This document shows positions 47,601 through 56,658 of a stretch of DNA of 64,000 nt, piece after piece (positions within the stretch are counted from its first letter, which is position 1; each line of letters begins with the position of its first letter). The notes under the pieces are model-generated. The model was not told the DNA's origin. It saw nothing but the letters and a program-made list of their open reading frames with translations, and did no database searches. The stretch covers positions 8,184,001 through 8,248,000 of the forward strand of contig OW051492.1 in assembly GCA_932521035.1 (NCBI GenBank). Direction: 5' to 3'. The position numbers and the translations under genes were made by a program. This DNA comes from Oscheius dolichura. Its lineage: Eukaryota > Nematoda > Chromadorea > Rhabditida > Rhabditidae.

Positions 47601-49835
47601 GGGGAGAAGCTGATCCACACAACAAAGTGATGACGATGTTGCAAATTTGCTCACCCCCGCTAGGAAGGCGAGGAAATCTCGGGAAGTGGGTGTTTTCGAG
47701 GAGGAGAGGGTGAACTTTATGCTATTCCTTAAGGACACCTTCCCGGAGAACGGTTAGAAGAGCCCCGGAGAATTCAGAACTCGTTCAAACGGACTCGAGG
47801 GACCATTCAGCTCAATGGATAATTTTCTCTCTCCGGTTTTATTTCATTTGTCGGAGAGCATTCTCTGCTGATCAAATCAGTCATTTTTGATCCGTCACGC
47901 CGGCTGCAATAATTGTCACATTATCGCGGACGGGGAAAATGGCCCCGGGGAGTCGTACCCATCGCTGAGCACGAGTAGAAGCGGAACTGAAAGAAAGAGG
48001 ACTTCATTTCGGAGGACTGGGTTCAAAAGAAGGATGAAAACAGGCGTTTTCTGTAAGTGTTGGGCCCAATTTCCTCTCTTGGAAGCTTCTTGACCCCGGG
48101 GTACCGTGCCCACAAGGAATCTCCCTGCTTGGAGCCTTTCTGACGTGAGAAAGGAGTGGGGAAGCTTTCTAGGGTCTCTGAGATACGCCTGGGGTGGTCT
48201 AATGGGATTGGGGTGGCCGCCAAGCCGCCTAAAATCAAGGTCCGGCCCTGATTTTTGAGATTTCTCACCGAGGAAAGCCCCTAGATCTTGAGCAGACGTC
48301 AGATCCCCGTTGGGCTCAGCCTAGTCCCCGGGAAAGTCTCTTCCCTATCCGTCACGTACTAGCCTCCTCCGTCACCATCATATCCCAAGAAATATGTCGG
48401 TGTCGAATCCATTCTCCCATCGGAATATGGTCTCCGTAATCGGCCTCTCCCTTGGGAGCCTAGACGTGAGAAAAGTTTCCCGTCGAATTGTAACCAGATC
48501 CTTATATTCGTGGACAACACACATTGGTGGCCGCTATTCTCTGTATCCTTTCCGTCTCCAAAAAGAGGGAAGAGTGCCCTGGCCGGCCGAGCCGAGAGTG
48601 ACGGCCAGAGGGGACACCGAATTTCATTACCGAACGGGGTGGGACATGTGCCCGGCTGGCTGGCTGACTGGATGTTGTGTCTTTCTATTTTCATGGGAAA
48701 AGAGACGAGGAGGCAGTTCATTTTCATCGGAACATCCGAATGTGGCAGGGGAACAGGAAATTAAAGGGAGGAATTGTCAACTGGGGAGACGGCGAATTTC
48801 AGGAAATTGGACGAGTTCCCCACTTTTATGAGGTCAAAATGGCCTCTTTTTCGAGGTAAACAACTAGCTAAACAGCTCTAAGGCCAGGAATTTCCATATT
48901 TTTCTCAATTCTGATGGGAGAGGAGCCTCTTGCAGGAGCATTTCAATGAGCTTCAAGGGGCCCGGTAATTATTCGCCTCTATAGGGGGACAGGTGTTTTC
49001 TTGAAAGGAGAACAGGCTATAAAGAGGAGGAGAAAGGTGACGAGGTTATGCAAGAGGGATCAGGGCAAAAATAGCCGGAGACAGTGAGTGAGAATGGGGG
49101 ACGAGGGGGAGGAAGACGGAATTCGGGGGTAAAAATACAGTAAAAGGTCCAGAACGTGAAAAAATGCAGAAAGACAGGTATTTTGGTCATTTTTAATGCG
49201 TTTTAAAGATCTAAACCGGGTAAAAATTGAGTAAATCAGGACGGGAAAGGAAAATACTTCTTTTCTTTGCAATAAGAGGGCAAAAATTACCGGCAATAGC
49301 GAAAAGTTGGGGGTAATTGGTGAAAATTTCGATCAGGACCAAGAATTCCCCCGAAAAATGGGAAGAATTTCAAAAATTCTGGAAGGAAACAAATAGAGGA
49401 GGAGGAGGATAACAAAGACATAAATCATCTGGTTGCCCTTTATCAAGGATGGAATCAGAAAGGAATGAAAATGTCGGGGATAATCCTTCCGGGATGAATC
49501 GGGCCGAATCGGGCAGAATCGGACCGAATTCGGCTATCAATTGCCTATTCACGGGGCTATTTTATTGCAGAAAAGGCAAAAAATAAACAACGTTTTGGAT
49601 TCTGCCTGGAAAATATTGGAAAAGAGGAGATTTAAACGGAGAAAAGGGTCAGAATATAGGAAGAAGGGTCTCAAAGAGAAGAGGGGAAAAGAACTCACCG
49701 ACGGTGCCTTGTAGTCGTGCCTTCTTGACTGAAACAACAACCGTTAGCATGGGCAATTGAATGAGTTCCATTTCCCGCGTAAAATTACCGGGAAAATGAA
49801 GAAGAAGACTCACTCGTCACGCATAATAGCGACAT
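14649..49835 (-). CDS. unc-13: UNC-13/Munc13 synaptic-vesicle priming protein
   Basis: Primes vesicles by opening syntaxin through its MUN domain. Exons (minus, in frame): 49835-49814, 49728-49699, 43684-43585, 43544-43434, 42529-42399 (C2A, MSLLCVTIKKARL..., no Ca ligands); 38755-38523, 38129-38063, 38023-37922, 37879-37783, 37052-36966, 36871-36753, 36648-36234, 35569-35491 (acidic Tyr-rich linker, then an E/R-rich helix); 27080-26952, 25659-25588, 25544-25400, 25325-24881, 24837-24668 (C1 with all Zn ligands, then C2B with SDPYV and WDEDDD); 24520-24330, 24289-24126, 24004-23866, 19949-19791, 18527-18299, 17966-17840, 17531-17451, 16880-16709, 16669-16343, 16051-15881, 15838-15658, 15575-15333 (MUN); 15289-15130, 15014-14789, 14744-14649 (C2C, no Ca ligands). 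At least 1,740 codons. The join from 35491 to 27080 is uncertain and may lack exons. Intron 2 (6 kb) holds SL1 genes and a transposon. Confidence 0.96.
16238..16310 (-). pseudogene. tRNA-like sequence with A and B boxes, Asp(GTC)-like, in an unc-13 intron
   Basis: On the minus strand TGGTGTAATGG (A box, 16304-16294) and GGTTCGACTCC (B box, 16260-16250) are properly spaced, with a D-arm of four pairs and anticodon-loop CTGTCGC giving GTC. The acceptor stem does not pair, and the anticodon and T stems have two or three mismatches each, so it should not make a working tRNA. Probably a tRNA pseudogene or a SINE head. Confidence 0.6.
20553..20620 (+). repeat. tRNA-derived head of a SINE-like element
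   Basis: TGGCGCAGTAC (A-box-like) and GGTTCGATCCC (B box) lie in tRNA order. The ends TCGTGGC and GCCACGA pair over seven bases. No proper D or anticodon arm can be folded, so this is tRNA-derived rather than a tRNA. Confidence 0.6.
20631..20745 (+). repeat. GCGAAAGGGACTGGA minisatellite
   Basis: Two near-perfect units of 31 and 32 bases (20631-20661, 20662-20693) and a third, diverging one, each starting GCGAAAGGGACTGGA. They directly follow the tRNA-like head. Confidence 0.8.
20770..20825 (+). repeat. Two adjacent RNA-type hairpins ending the SINE-like element
   Basis: GTTGG-CGCAG-CCAAC is a perfect five-pair hairpin at 20770-20784. It is followed by CAGCC-GAA-GACCCCC-TGCA-GGGGGGGTC-GAAAC-GGCTG at 20788-20825, a long stem with an internal GAA/GAAAC loop. 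Confidence 0.65.
27350..27631 (-). CDS. unc-13: Probable alternative first exon of a short UNC-13 isoform
   Basis: An ATG stands directly after a GTAGCAG acceptor at 27631 and opens 94 codons that end at a GTAAGA donor (27350) in phase 0, the phase needed by the C1-proximal exon at 27080. The start is very Arg-rich ([13 protein letters not shown], then RRRRRRR), followed by [22 protein letters not shown]. Caenorhabditis and vertebrate UNC-13 proteins come in long forms with C2A and short forms with a unique N-terminus; this exon could supply the latter (about 1,300 residues). Two other frames are also open over part of it, so the frame is not certain. Confidence 0.45.
27866..28612 (+). pseudogene. 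Possible decayed gene inside an unc-13 intron
   Basis: Coding-looking stretches in different frames: [15 protein letters not shown] then a charged helix [19 protein letters not shown] ending in a stop near 28030; [20 protein letters not shown] near 28145-28210; and [20 protein letters not shown], then [12 protein letters not shown] and [19 protein letters not shown] to 28611. They are on the strand opposite unc-13. Stops and frame changes prevent one model. Unrecognised. Confidence 0.3.
28613..35490. other. unc-13 intron with strong strand asymmetry
   Basis: About 7 kb in which the + strand is purine-rich (many GGAGGA and GAAGA runs), so the unc-13 transcript is pyrimidine-rich. Open frames here are long mainly because of that bias. 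Apart from the candidate exon at 32571-32674 no gene is supported. Confidence 0.5.
32571..32674 (-). CDS. Candidate acidic linker exon of unc-13
   Basis: After a CCTCCTCCAG acceptor one frame reads [20 protein letters not shown] then [11 protein letters not shown] and a stop. The acidic-aromatic style is like the neighbouring unc-13 linker exons (35.5-38.8 kb), but the phase from 35491 does not fit unless a further exon lies between, and no good donor is seen. Could be an alternative last exon or chance. Confidence 0.28.
38756..42398. other. unc-13 intron after the C2A exons
   Basis: 3.6 kb, again purine-rich on the + strand. A tandem copy of GATATGGAGAGGAGGAGGCAATAA-like sequence occurs near 40615-40660. 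No supported gene. Confidence 0.5.
44111..44209 (-). ncRNA. sls-1: SL1 spliced-leader RNA gene, copy 6 (subfamily B), inside unc-13 intron 2
   Basis: Same 22-nt leader and GAG|GTA donor. Subfamily B has GGTA-GAGAA-TACC and CTAG-ATAGA-CTAG hairpins, then the Sm site AAATTTTGGAA and a CCTTCC-CACGAT-GGAGGG 3' stem. Transcribed in the same direction as unc-13. Confidence 0.96.
44248..44255 (-). promoter_or_regulatory. PSE core of SL1 copy 6
   Basis: CTCGGCAG at -46 to -39, preceded by CGTAAGAT on the sense strand. Confidence 0.8.
44601..44831 (+). CDS. Cysteine-rich 76-residue ORF beside SL1 copy 6
   Basis: Starts [13 protein letters not shown] three bases after a CATCTTCAG acceptor, as expected for trans-splicing. 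It has nine Cys, the last pair as PPCC, spaced like a small disulfide-rich secreted domain, but no signal peptide is encoded, so an upstream exon may be missing. AATAAA (44827-44832) overlaps the stop codon. It lies divergently from the SL1 gene, about 390 bases from its +1. A paralogous copy with an early stop is at 56136. Unrecognised family. Confidence 0.45.
   Translation: MLVFVVTPLYGECSLFMGYYPGFTCKIEPVCVLLACRGHCEPSGVVHLPDLFPPIEPECGVDCIEPPCCPNPRPEK
44981..45080 (-). ncRNA. sls-1: SL1 spliced-leader RNA gene, copy 7 (subfamily B), inside unc-13 intron 2
   Basis: Full leader, donor, GGTA-GAGAA-TACC hairpin, Sm site AAATTTTGGAA and a 3' stem (GGCTTTCCCAAGGAGGAAGGC). Flank diverged from copies 6 and 9 except at the PSE. 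Confidence 0.96.
45119..45126 (-). promoter_or_regulatory. PSE core of SL1 copy 7
   Basis: CTCGGCAG at -46 to -39, preceded by TGTAGAAT on the sense strand. Confidence 0.8.
45985..46962. mobile_element. Non-autonomous foldback/MULE-like DNA transposon
   Basis: Long terminal inverted repeats, about 45993-46248 and 46952-46680, roughly 95% alike by eye. The right arm has an extra ~20-base sub-repeat. Both arms contain several CGGTYTAATCGC motifs. The inner 430 bases have no ORF but hold a smaller hairpin (TATTTCAAGAA..TTCTTGAAATA near 46340-46382). AAAGGAACC occurs at 45976-45984 and 46963-46971, a possible 9-bp target duplication as made by Mutator-like elements, though 8-10 unmatched bases separate it from the matched arms. 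Lies in unc-13 intron 2. Confidence 0.8.
47000..49698. other. Rest of unc-13 intron 2
   Basis: No gene supported. Short frames on both strands lack splice or homology support. Confidence 0.45.
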
Positions 49836-49862
49836 CTCATACCGTCGCCTGCTCCTCCATCT
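49833..49862 (-). promoter_or_regulatory. unc-13 5' end: acceptor site and a seven-codon upstream ORF
   Basis: On the minus strand TATTGCAG is followed at once by ATGGAGGAGCAGGCGACG, GTA, TGA; one base later comes the ATG of MSLLCV. If the acceptor is used for trans-splicing, the mRNA starts with a tiny upstream ORF ending one base before the real start. Alternatively GTATGA is a donor and ATGGAGG.. is a separate coding exon. Confidence 0.5.
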
Positions 49863-52800
49863 GCAATAATACAGTCGTCCGCCGTGGGTGAATTATAGTC
49901 GACGCCTTCCCCCGCTTTTCCTCCCCAGCCGGCCGGCAGCAGAAGGGGGGAATACTAGGGGGGTGGGGTGGGGTGGGGGCTAGGCTAGCTAAAGCAGAGA
50001 AGGAGAGAGGGGGGAGAAATGACCGCGACGCGTGCCGCCACGCAGTCGAACCCCAATCCCATTATGGCTTTTCAGAGACTGGGGGGCTCCGTCGTCTTCT
50101 CCCCGTTCCCGATTTCTCTTCCATTACCATGAGCTCGTGGGGCCAGCTGCTGGCTCTCCATTTCAGGGGGCAGACGAGTCGCGGCCCGACCAGCCCTGGT
50201 ACTAATCGACGGGGGTTACCGCAGCGACGCGCTGGGGCTGTCCTCCTCTCCATGATTCTGGTCAATTAGGGCCATCCTCCCCTCTCTCTGATCTATTCAT
50301 AACCCATCGCAATCCTCCCCCATCCCCCGTTCCACGAATTCCGTTCCAGGAACCCGTCCAGAATTTTCCGGGTCCCCCCTCCGGGTGAGTCATATCGAAT
50401 TCCAATAACTCTCCCCCATCTGCTCATCCTTCTCCTCCTTTTCTCACTGGCTCTTAATTTTTGTCTTAATGTTCCCCTCTTCTAGAGGATAATCGTCTCA
50501 AGACCCCAGCCATTTCTATGACGAGAATAACAAACAAAAACTGAAGGAGTAAACTAGCCGCCCATTTCCCAAGCACCATGGAATGGGAAACGGATGAAAT
50601 ATTCACGGGCTCATTTCACACGGGTTTGAGTTCATTTTGAAGGATAGTAAGCACGAGAAAATGAAGAGGGACTTGTGGGGAATATTTAATCCAAAAAATT
50701 GGAAAAATTCCGCGTTTTTGCCGCGAAAGAAGGACAATTTCAAATTTGGAGACGAAATAATGCGCTTTCCTTTGTTTTTCCGCCTATTTCCAGTAGAATC
50801 GGTTATTTATAGCCCCAAATTAAATTCGAAATAAAGGGAAGAGCTCCTTGAAGATGCCGCCAAAACAAGTTCAAATTCAGAGAAGAGTCTCACAATTATA
50901 TAGGCGGTCGGTTATTTTTGGATAAACAGTCTATTCTCGCCCTCCCCCATTGAATTTCTCTGTCTTTTTTTTTGGGTCCAAATAACAAAAAACAGAATTT
51001 GTCCCTCTTGTTCGGGATCTCCTCCCCTCCCCCAGCTATCCATAGATCTCCTCTTTCCTGGATCTCAATTCATTAATTTTCCGCTTCAACTGGCCATTTT
51101 AACCGGGGGGAGCCCGGGGGCTAATTGTCTCTTGTCCTCCCCTGCCCCTTTCCACTATGGACTACTTAATGCCGTCTAGGATGGAATGCCACTACGTAGT
51201 TGTCTGATACTTTGTATAAAAAATAAACTAACTTTTAAAGGAGAAAGAGGAATTGAAGGAGGAGCGGGAGGTAGTAGAGAGATGACGAGTGATTACCTGA
51301 AACCGGCGGGGGATTAGACGCCGAGAGGGAGGTGGAAGGAAAAAGGACGAAGAGAAGAGAAGGGAAGACGTCAAAGAATCGAGGAGCAGAAATAAGAAAA
51401 CTGCACGTTTTTTGTTTGTTTTCTCTTTAGAAAAGAGAAAAACTGGGGAAAAATGAAAGAAAAGTGGGAATTATAGTGAAGGACGGGGTACAGGCGCGGA
51501 GCAGGGACAGAGAGGACAGGGGGCGAGGGCCATCTGAATAGAAGGCAGGGAGAAGTGAACAGAAGATACTGCACCAGTAAACTGAAGAGAAAGGGTGATA
51601 AAGATGGGTTTAAAGAGGAGAAAACTGGAGGAGGAGGGAACGAGAGAAGAGTAAACGGCAGACGGCATCTATTGGCCCGAACTGGCCTTGTGCTCATAAA
51701 GCTATCAAAGAATCAAAAAAGAGGATTTGGAGACGGAGAAAAGGCTCCAAAAATGGAGGAAAGGGAGTTAATGGGAAAAAAAGTTCGAGGAGGAGGACGG
51801 TAAGACGCGGGAGTACTGTATGGGAACGGCAGCGGCTCACCTACAGGAGCGCGACGCGGCCCCGGGAGATCCCGTAAAATTATCAATTAAAAGAGAAATA
51901 TAGACGCTCTGTTTTGACTTCCGCGCCAAGTGTATTTGTGTCTACAAGCCACCATCAGGGAACGATTGAAATATGATAAAAGGGAATACTAGTCTTCCTC
52001 CTCGTCGCCCTTCCAAGTAAACCTACTACGCCTCCTCCTCTCGTGTCTGCCGGGTTCCTCTCCAGGATCTGCCGGAAAAAACAATCACTACATAGTCAAG
52101 AGGTTTCTTGGCTGTCATCTGGAAAAACATAAAGGAAAAGGGGAAAAGACGTGGAGGAGAGGGGAGCCGGCCAACGCGATGCCGACGGGAATACAAATTT
52201 TCAGCTGTCGCGGAGAATACAAACGGAATGGACAGAGAGAAGGAAGGACGGAAGGAACAGAAATAGATCAGCAGGGAAGATTCGGTTCGGTTTGTTCGGT
52301 TTGAAATAAATGCCAGAAGGCAGATTGGAGCAGAAGGAGGCCAATCTCTTCATTGAGAAGAGGACGGTAGAAAAGTAAATGGAGGTCGTCTGCCGTATGA
52401 GAGGTTACAAGAAGCAGGTACCATTAAAGTGTTAAAAAACAAATTAAAAAAGTCACCACCAGGATAAAAGGTCGAGAGACGAGAGCACAAATTGTACTGC
52501 GTTAGTAGATGATGGAAAGAGCTTTCTGGGTAAGAGGAGGTGGTGGAAGGGGAGATTGAGGTCTTCTACTGAGCTATCCGGTTACGACGGGGAGGGAGGA
52601 GGGAGGAGGAGGGGGCCGACGGGTCTGGCAGGGGAACACGGACCTTAAAAAGAGCTGTCTCTCGATGTGTGTGTTCTCTGTGGGGGTGGGTAGCGAGGTG
52701 TTGTTTCACATAGGAATATGATGAGGGTGGAGGACAGAATAAACTTGGACGACGTCATTAAAAAGTAGGGTTTCTTCCGTCTTGGTGGGAAATTTAGGAG

Positions 52801-53137
52801 TGAGAGAAATGGGGAAGAAAGAAGGAGAAGCTGAGGTGAATGGCCCAAAGAAGGAATATATTAAAAATTGGAGCAAATATTTGAGGACGAGAAGGAGAAG
52901 AAGGGAAGAACGCGCCAATTTCTACTACTGAAGAGGATACATGAAATGTGAGAACTCGGGAGACGAGGGAGGAAGAATCTCTCGGATGGGAAAGGAATTA
53001 GTAGACAGGAACAGGCAGGATAACGGGAGGACAGGGAGGACCCGGTACAGCAGGGGGACGGAGGACAGGGAGCAGAGGAAGGACCATACTGTAAGTCTGA
53101 CGCGTATCGTCCTCTTTTATCGTTCAGCCATGCCCTG
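49863..53137. other. Region upstream of unc-13
   Basis: 3.3 kb with no supported gene. Purine-rich on the + strand from about 51.2 to 53.1 kb. Probably holds the unc-13 promoter, but no specific site was recognised. Confidence 0.45.
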
Positions 53138-53159
53138 CCCCCCCCCCCCCCCCCCCCCC
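53138..53159. repeat. C22 homopolymer next to SL1 copy 8
   Basis: Twenty-two consecutive C residues, eight bases before the PSE core. Another C-rich run lies near 57004-57016. Confidence 0.9.
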
Positions 53160-53166
53160 GTAAAAT

Positions 53167-53174
53167 CTCGGCAG
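53167..53174 (+). promoter_or_regulatory. PSE core of SL1 copy 8
   Basis: CTCGGC then AG at -46 to -39; flank matches copies 6 and 9 only as far as CGTAAAAT, where the C22 tract begins. Confidence 0.8.
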
Positions 53175-53212
53175 TTGGGATAGTCAATCCCCACCGGCTG
53201 ATCAGTAGCGTT

Positions 53213-53312
53213 GGTTTAATTACCCAAGTTTGAGGTAGAGAATACCTTCCGACCCTAGATAGACTAGAGGTTGAGAGTGTCAAATTTTGGAAAGCCTTCC
53301 CATAGTGAAGGT
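53213..53312 (+). ncRNA. sls-1: SL1 spliced-leader RNA gene, copy 8 (subfamily B), on the + strand
   Basis: The only SL1 copy on the + strand. Full leader, donor, GGTA-GAGAA-TACC and CTAG hairpins, Sm site AAATTTTGGAA and 3' stem (AGCCTTCCCATAGTGAAGGTT). Body nearly identical to copies 6 and 9. Confidence 0.96.
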
Positions 53313-55640
53313 TAACAATCCCCCTCTCCCTTTCAGTTGCATTGCATAAAGACACGATATTGTCAAACCCGGCTGCTGATAATTGCCAATTGGCCAACAT
53401 GTTACTTAACGTGATGAAATTTCCGTGTTATATGCAGGTATAATTGAAATGAAAACAGTGGAAGGAAGATGAGAAAACATGGAGGAAAATGGGTGCCCTT
53501 GCTAGGGGAGACTGATCAGGGAGGATCGTCCCATAGGGACGGAGAGAGCAGTTTTCTTTGGACCATCAGGATCAGCATCCATGGTTCTTCCCTGGAAAAT
53601 TGTCCTCTGGGATAAAAGATTGGAATGGCTCGGAGAAGACGGACCCATAGGTCGGATACCGACCCCATTCCAGGGAGGGGAGGATGGAGATTCTAGGTAA
53701 TGGTTTTCGGGGTCATTTCGATAGGATAATATGAAGGAACGATCAAAATACTGTTGGGAGCAGGAAAAGAGCGGAAGAAGAGGGAAAAGAACCCGAGATA
53801 CGGGGCTCGGTAAGATCACCAGGTGTTCTCTCTCTGTTCACACGTTCTGTCTCTCTCCCTGTCTGACGTGGTCCGAGAATAAATCAGAGAGAAGAGATGG
53901 CGGAGCGCCTTCCCTGTTGCCCCCCGAACATGTGTCAAGCAGGGTCAGAGCACTCGCAAATGCATAGAAATTAACCGACGGCCCCGTATACGCTTTTCGA
54001 TGTCCACCGAGCGGAAGAATTGCCTCGGGAGAGCTGCACCTGCCAGTTTTGTCTCTCTCTTTTCCGTTTTTTTCATCATGTATGAATGCTAGAAGGGACA
54101 GAAAAATAGAAAGTTCCTCTGGACAAACCATAAAGATACAAAGGGAACAAGAAGGGTCTTCCCCGGTAATCCGTATCCGACTTTTGCTCTTATTTTAAGC
54201 ACGGTTTAGGGTAATTTGGACCGATTTGAATACAGAATACCATTGAGAATTGGTCTCAATCTGGTTATACCCATGTTCTGCACAAGAACCCGTAGAAATT
54301 TTCGGATTTCTGAATAAAAAGGAGGCTAACTGCCCGCTAGGCTAGGAACAAGATGAATGGACGGTCTCGTCTACAGTAATCGGTGTCATTGCCCCTTTAA
54401 ATTAATAATTTCATTAGAAATCACAACAAGAGGTAGGAATAAGAAGAGTTGTGATAAAAAGAGACCTATTCTGGCTATTTTCAAGCTGGGATAGGCGTTG
54501 GACCAGGAAAGCCCGCTCCTCCTCCGCAATGAGAACAGAAAAATTGGAGATCTCTTCCCTTTCCTGGCCATTTCCAATAAATATTCCACACTTTAGGATT
54601 CGTCTCTTCGTTGTGGGACCAGTCGAATAAAAAATGAATGTCTTTACAGTAACCATGTGTCGATAAACGAACATTTTTAGGATCTGAGTGAGGCTCGAAG
54701 AGGAAAGACTTGAAGAGCCTGGGCATTTCCATTGGAAGTCGTCTAATCCACTTATCAGACTACAGAAAAGGGGAAACACTATTTTGTTGCAAGGATATTA
54801 TGTATTGGGAACGTTATAAAGAACAAAAAATGGACCAAGAGTTGGGAAGAGGGGAACAACCCCGTCCTCCCCAGCTGTTGGCTTCCTCTACTGCCGTAGA
54901 CAACGATTTGCTCAAGAAAATAGATAAAAAATGGCATTTCTCTGATTTAAATTGCAAAATTCGATAGGTTATGAGAACCCCGGAGACTGGTAGAGAAAAT
55001 GTGAGAAAATACGTAAAAGCTTGTGAATATGAGCGGCTGTCAAGAGGCCGACGGCGGGGGGAGAGAGAAGGGCCGCGAATAACAAAAGCCTCGAAAATGT
55101 CAAATATTCAAACGGCATAAATGACAGGAGTGAAGGTGGTTTTTAGACGACAAGGGGAGGGGCCCGCTTTCCCCGTTTTCGGACAGCTATCAATCAGGCG
55201 TCCCCGAGTGTTTCGGTCTCCTTCGCTCTCGGTGTTTCGCGCGCCGTGTGGCGAACGGCCGGGGGCCTCTCCCCGGGGAGATGGCCCCTCTACGGCTCAA
55301 AAAGTCTCAGAACGGCATTTATGACGAGACGAGCGAGGAGTCGATACCGATGTGTGGTGAGGAGAAGAAAAAACGGAGGAGTAGGATGGTGCCTTTATGT
55401 GTCTGGGAAGCGTTATGGGACGACGAGGCCCGGTGGTTGCCCCGGGCTGCTGGAAGACGAATACAAAAGAGAAGGAAGCCGGGAGGCCGGCCAATTAACC
55501 AGGCAAACGAAACGACAACGTGGGAATGGCACGGCCTCTTTGGAGAGGGGAGGAGGAGGAGGAGGATAGCCACTGGAGATGGGGAGGCTATGGAGGATAG
55601 GAGCCGCAAAGAAGGACGGCATTGCCAGTTTATCAATTGT
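53313..55640. other. Spacer between SL1 copies 8 and 9
   Basis: No gene supported. Overlapping short frames only. Confidence 0.4.
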
Positions 55641-55740
55641 TGCCTTCCAATGAAAGGAGGCCTTCCAAAATTTGTCTCTCAACCTCTAGTCTATCTAGGG
55701 TCGGAAGGTATTCGCTACCTCAAACTTGGGTAATTAAACC
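55641..55740 (-). ncRNA. sls-1: SL1 spliced-leader RNA gene, copy 9 (subfamily B)
   Basis: Full leader, donor (GAG|GTAGCGAATACC: GGTA-GCGAA-TACC hairpin), Sm site AAATTTTGGAA and 3' stem (GGCCTCCTTTCATTGGAAGGC). Lies at one end of a ~0.7-kb segment duplicated from or to 44.1-44.85 kb. Confidence 0.96.
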
Positions 55741-55778
55741 GACGCTACTGATCAGCCGGTGGGGATTGACTACCTCAA

Positions 55779-55786
55779 CTGCCGAG
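55779..55786 (-). promoter_or_regulatory. PSE core of SL1 copy 9
   Basis: CTCGGCAG at -46 to -39 on the sense strand. Confidence 0.8.
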
Positions 55787-56135
55787 ATCTTACGGGTGCG
55801 ATCCCCGATCACAAGAGAGAGAGAGCTGGGCCTTTTGGCCGACTACACCGTTATTTCCAAAACCATGAGGAACGATTTCAAGCTTTTGCAGAAGAGAGGA
55901 TAAAAAATCTCGCAGTCGTTTCCAAAAGAGAAAGGAAAAAGTCTTTAGTCCCCGTTCTGCAGGCATAGCACAGTGGAACAGACTCCGCGCTTCGAACAGT
56001 CTCCCATCCCACCGATATTCGTTCCATATAAGCCGTCTCCTCCCCTTCTCCCCCCACTTTCCCCCAAAATACTCTGTCTTCTCCTCCTAGTAAGACTTCT
56101 AACTTTCCTCTTCCGCATCAAAACATCTTCAGTTC

Positions 56136-56357
56136 ATGCTGGTGTCCGTAGTGACTCCGCTGTACGGCGAATGCTCTCTTTTCATGGGCTGTTATCCTGA
56201 CTTTACCTGCAAGATCGAGCCTGTCTGCGTGTTGCTCGCTTGTCGTGGCCATTGCGAACCAATTATGGTAGACAAGTGAGATGAGTACCCTCCTAATGAC
56301 CCGGAGTGTGACTTCATCTGTATTGCGCCTCCTTGCCCCTGTATCAAACTGTCCTGA
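56136..56357 (+). pseudogene. Second copy of the Cys-rich ORF, with an early stop
   Basis: Paralogue of 44601-44831. The first 41 codons are close to identical ([19 protein letters not shown]...). A TGA at 56277-56279 ends the frame after 47 codons; beyond it the frame stays open and keeps the Cys spacing to a TGA at 56355-56357, with AATAAA right after. Either a pseudogene or a shortened protein. The last third has diverged in sequence while keeping C-x-x-x-C, so it may have been under selection before the stop arose. Confidence 0.5.
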
Positions 56358-56521
56358 GAAATAAACAAGCAGTTACCTTGGATTTTCAATTTTGAAGCCA
56401 AGAACAGGAAAATGATACGGTATGGGGTCTATGGATGGGAAGGAGGAGGGACACGGACAACAGAAACTTCCCAGAGATGACAAAGAAAACCAGGGAGCCT
56501 CCGGGCAGGTCTGATCGTTTT

Positions 56522-56620
56522 ACCCTCCACTGTCGGAAGGCCTTCCAAAATTTGTCTCTCAACCTCTACTTTTCCTAGGGTCGGAAGGTATTCTCTACCT
56601 CAAACTTGGGTAATTAAACC
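56522..56620 (-). ncRNA. sls-1: SL1 spliced-leader RNA gene, copy 10 (subfamily B)
   Basis: Full leader, donor, GGTA-GAGAA-TACC hairpin, Sm site AAATTTTGGAA and 3' stem (CCTTCC-GACAGT-GGAGGG). Flank resembles copy 7 loosely and copies 6 and 9 at the PSE. Confidence 0.96.
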
Positions 56621-56658
56621 AACGCTTCTGATTTCTGGCCGATGGTTGATAGAAGCTG

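Larger units (their letters stand above)
55641..56380. repeat. Segmental duplicate of 44111-44850
   Basis: From the SL1 gene, through its promoter and the pyrimidine-rich stretch, to the Cys-rich ORF, the two segments are nearly identical with the same order and spacing. One has a longer GA repeat (GAGAGAGAGCTGG). They diverge in the last part of the Cys-rich ORF. Offset about 11.5 kb. Confidence 0.9.

Noticed and set aside
9871-56620. 5S rRNA genes beside the SL1 genes
   Set aside because: Looked for the usual 5S internal-control sequence near each copy; none recognised.
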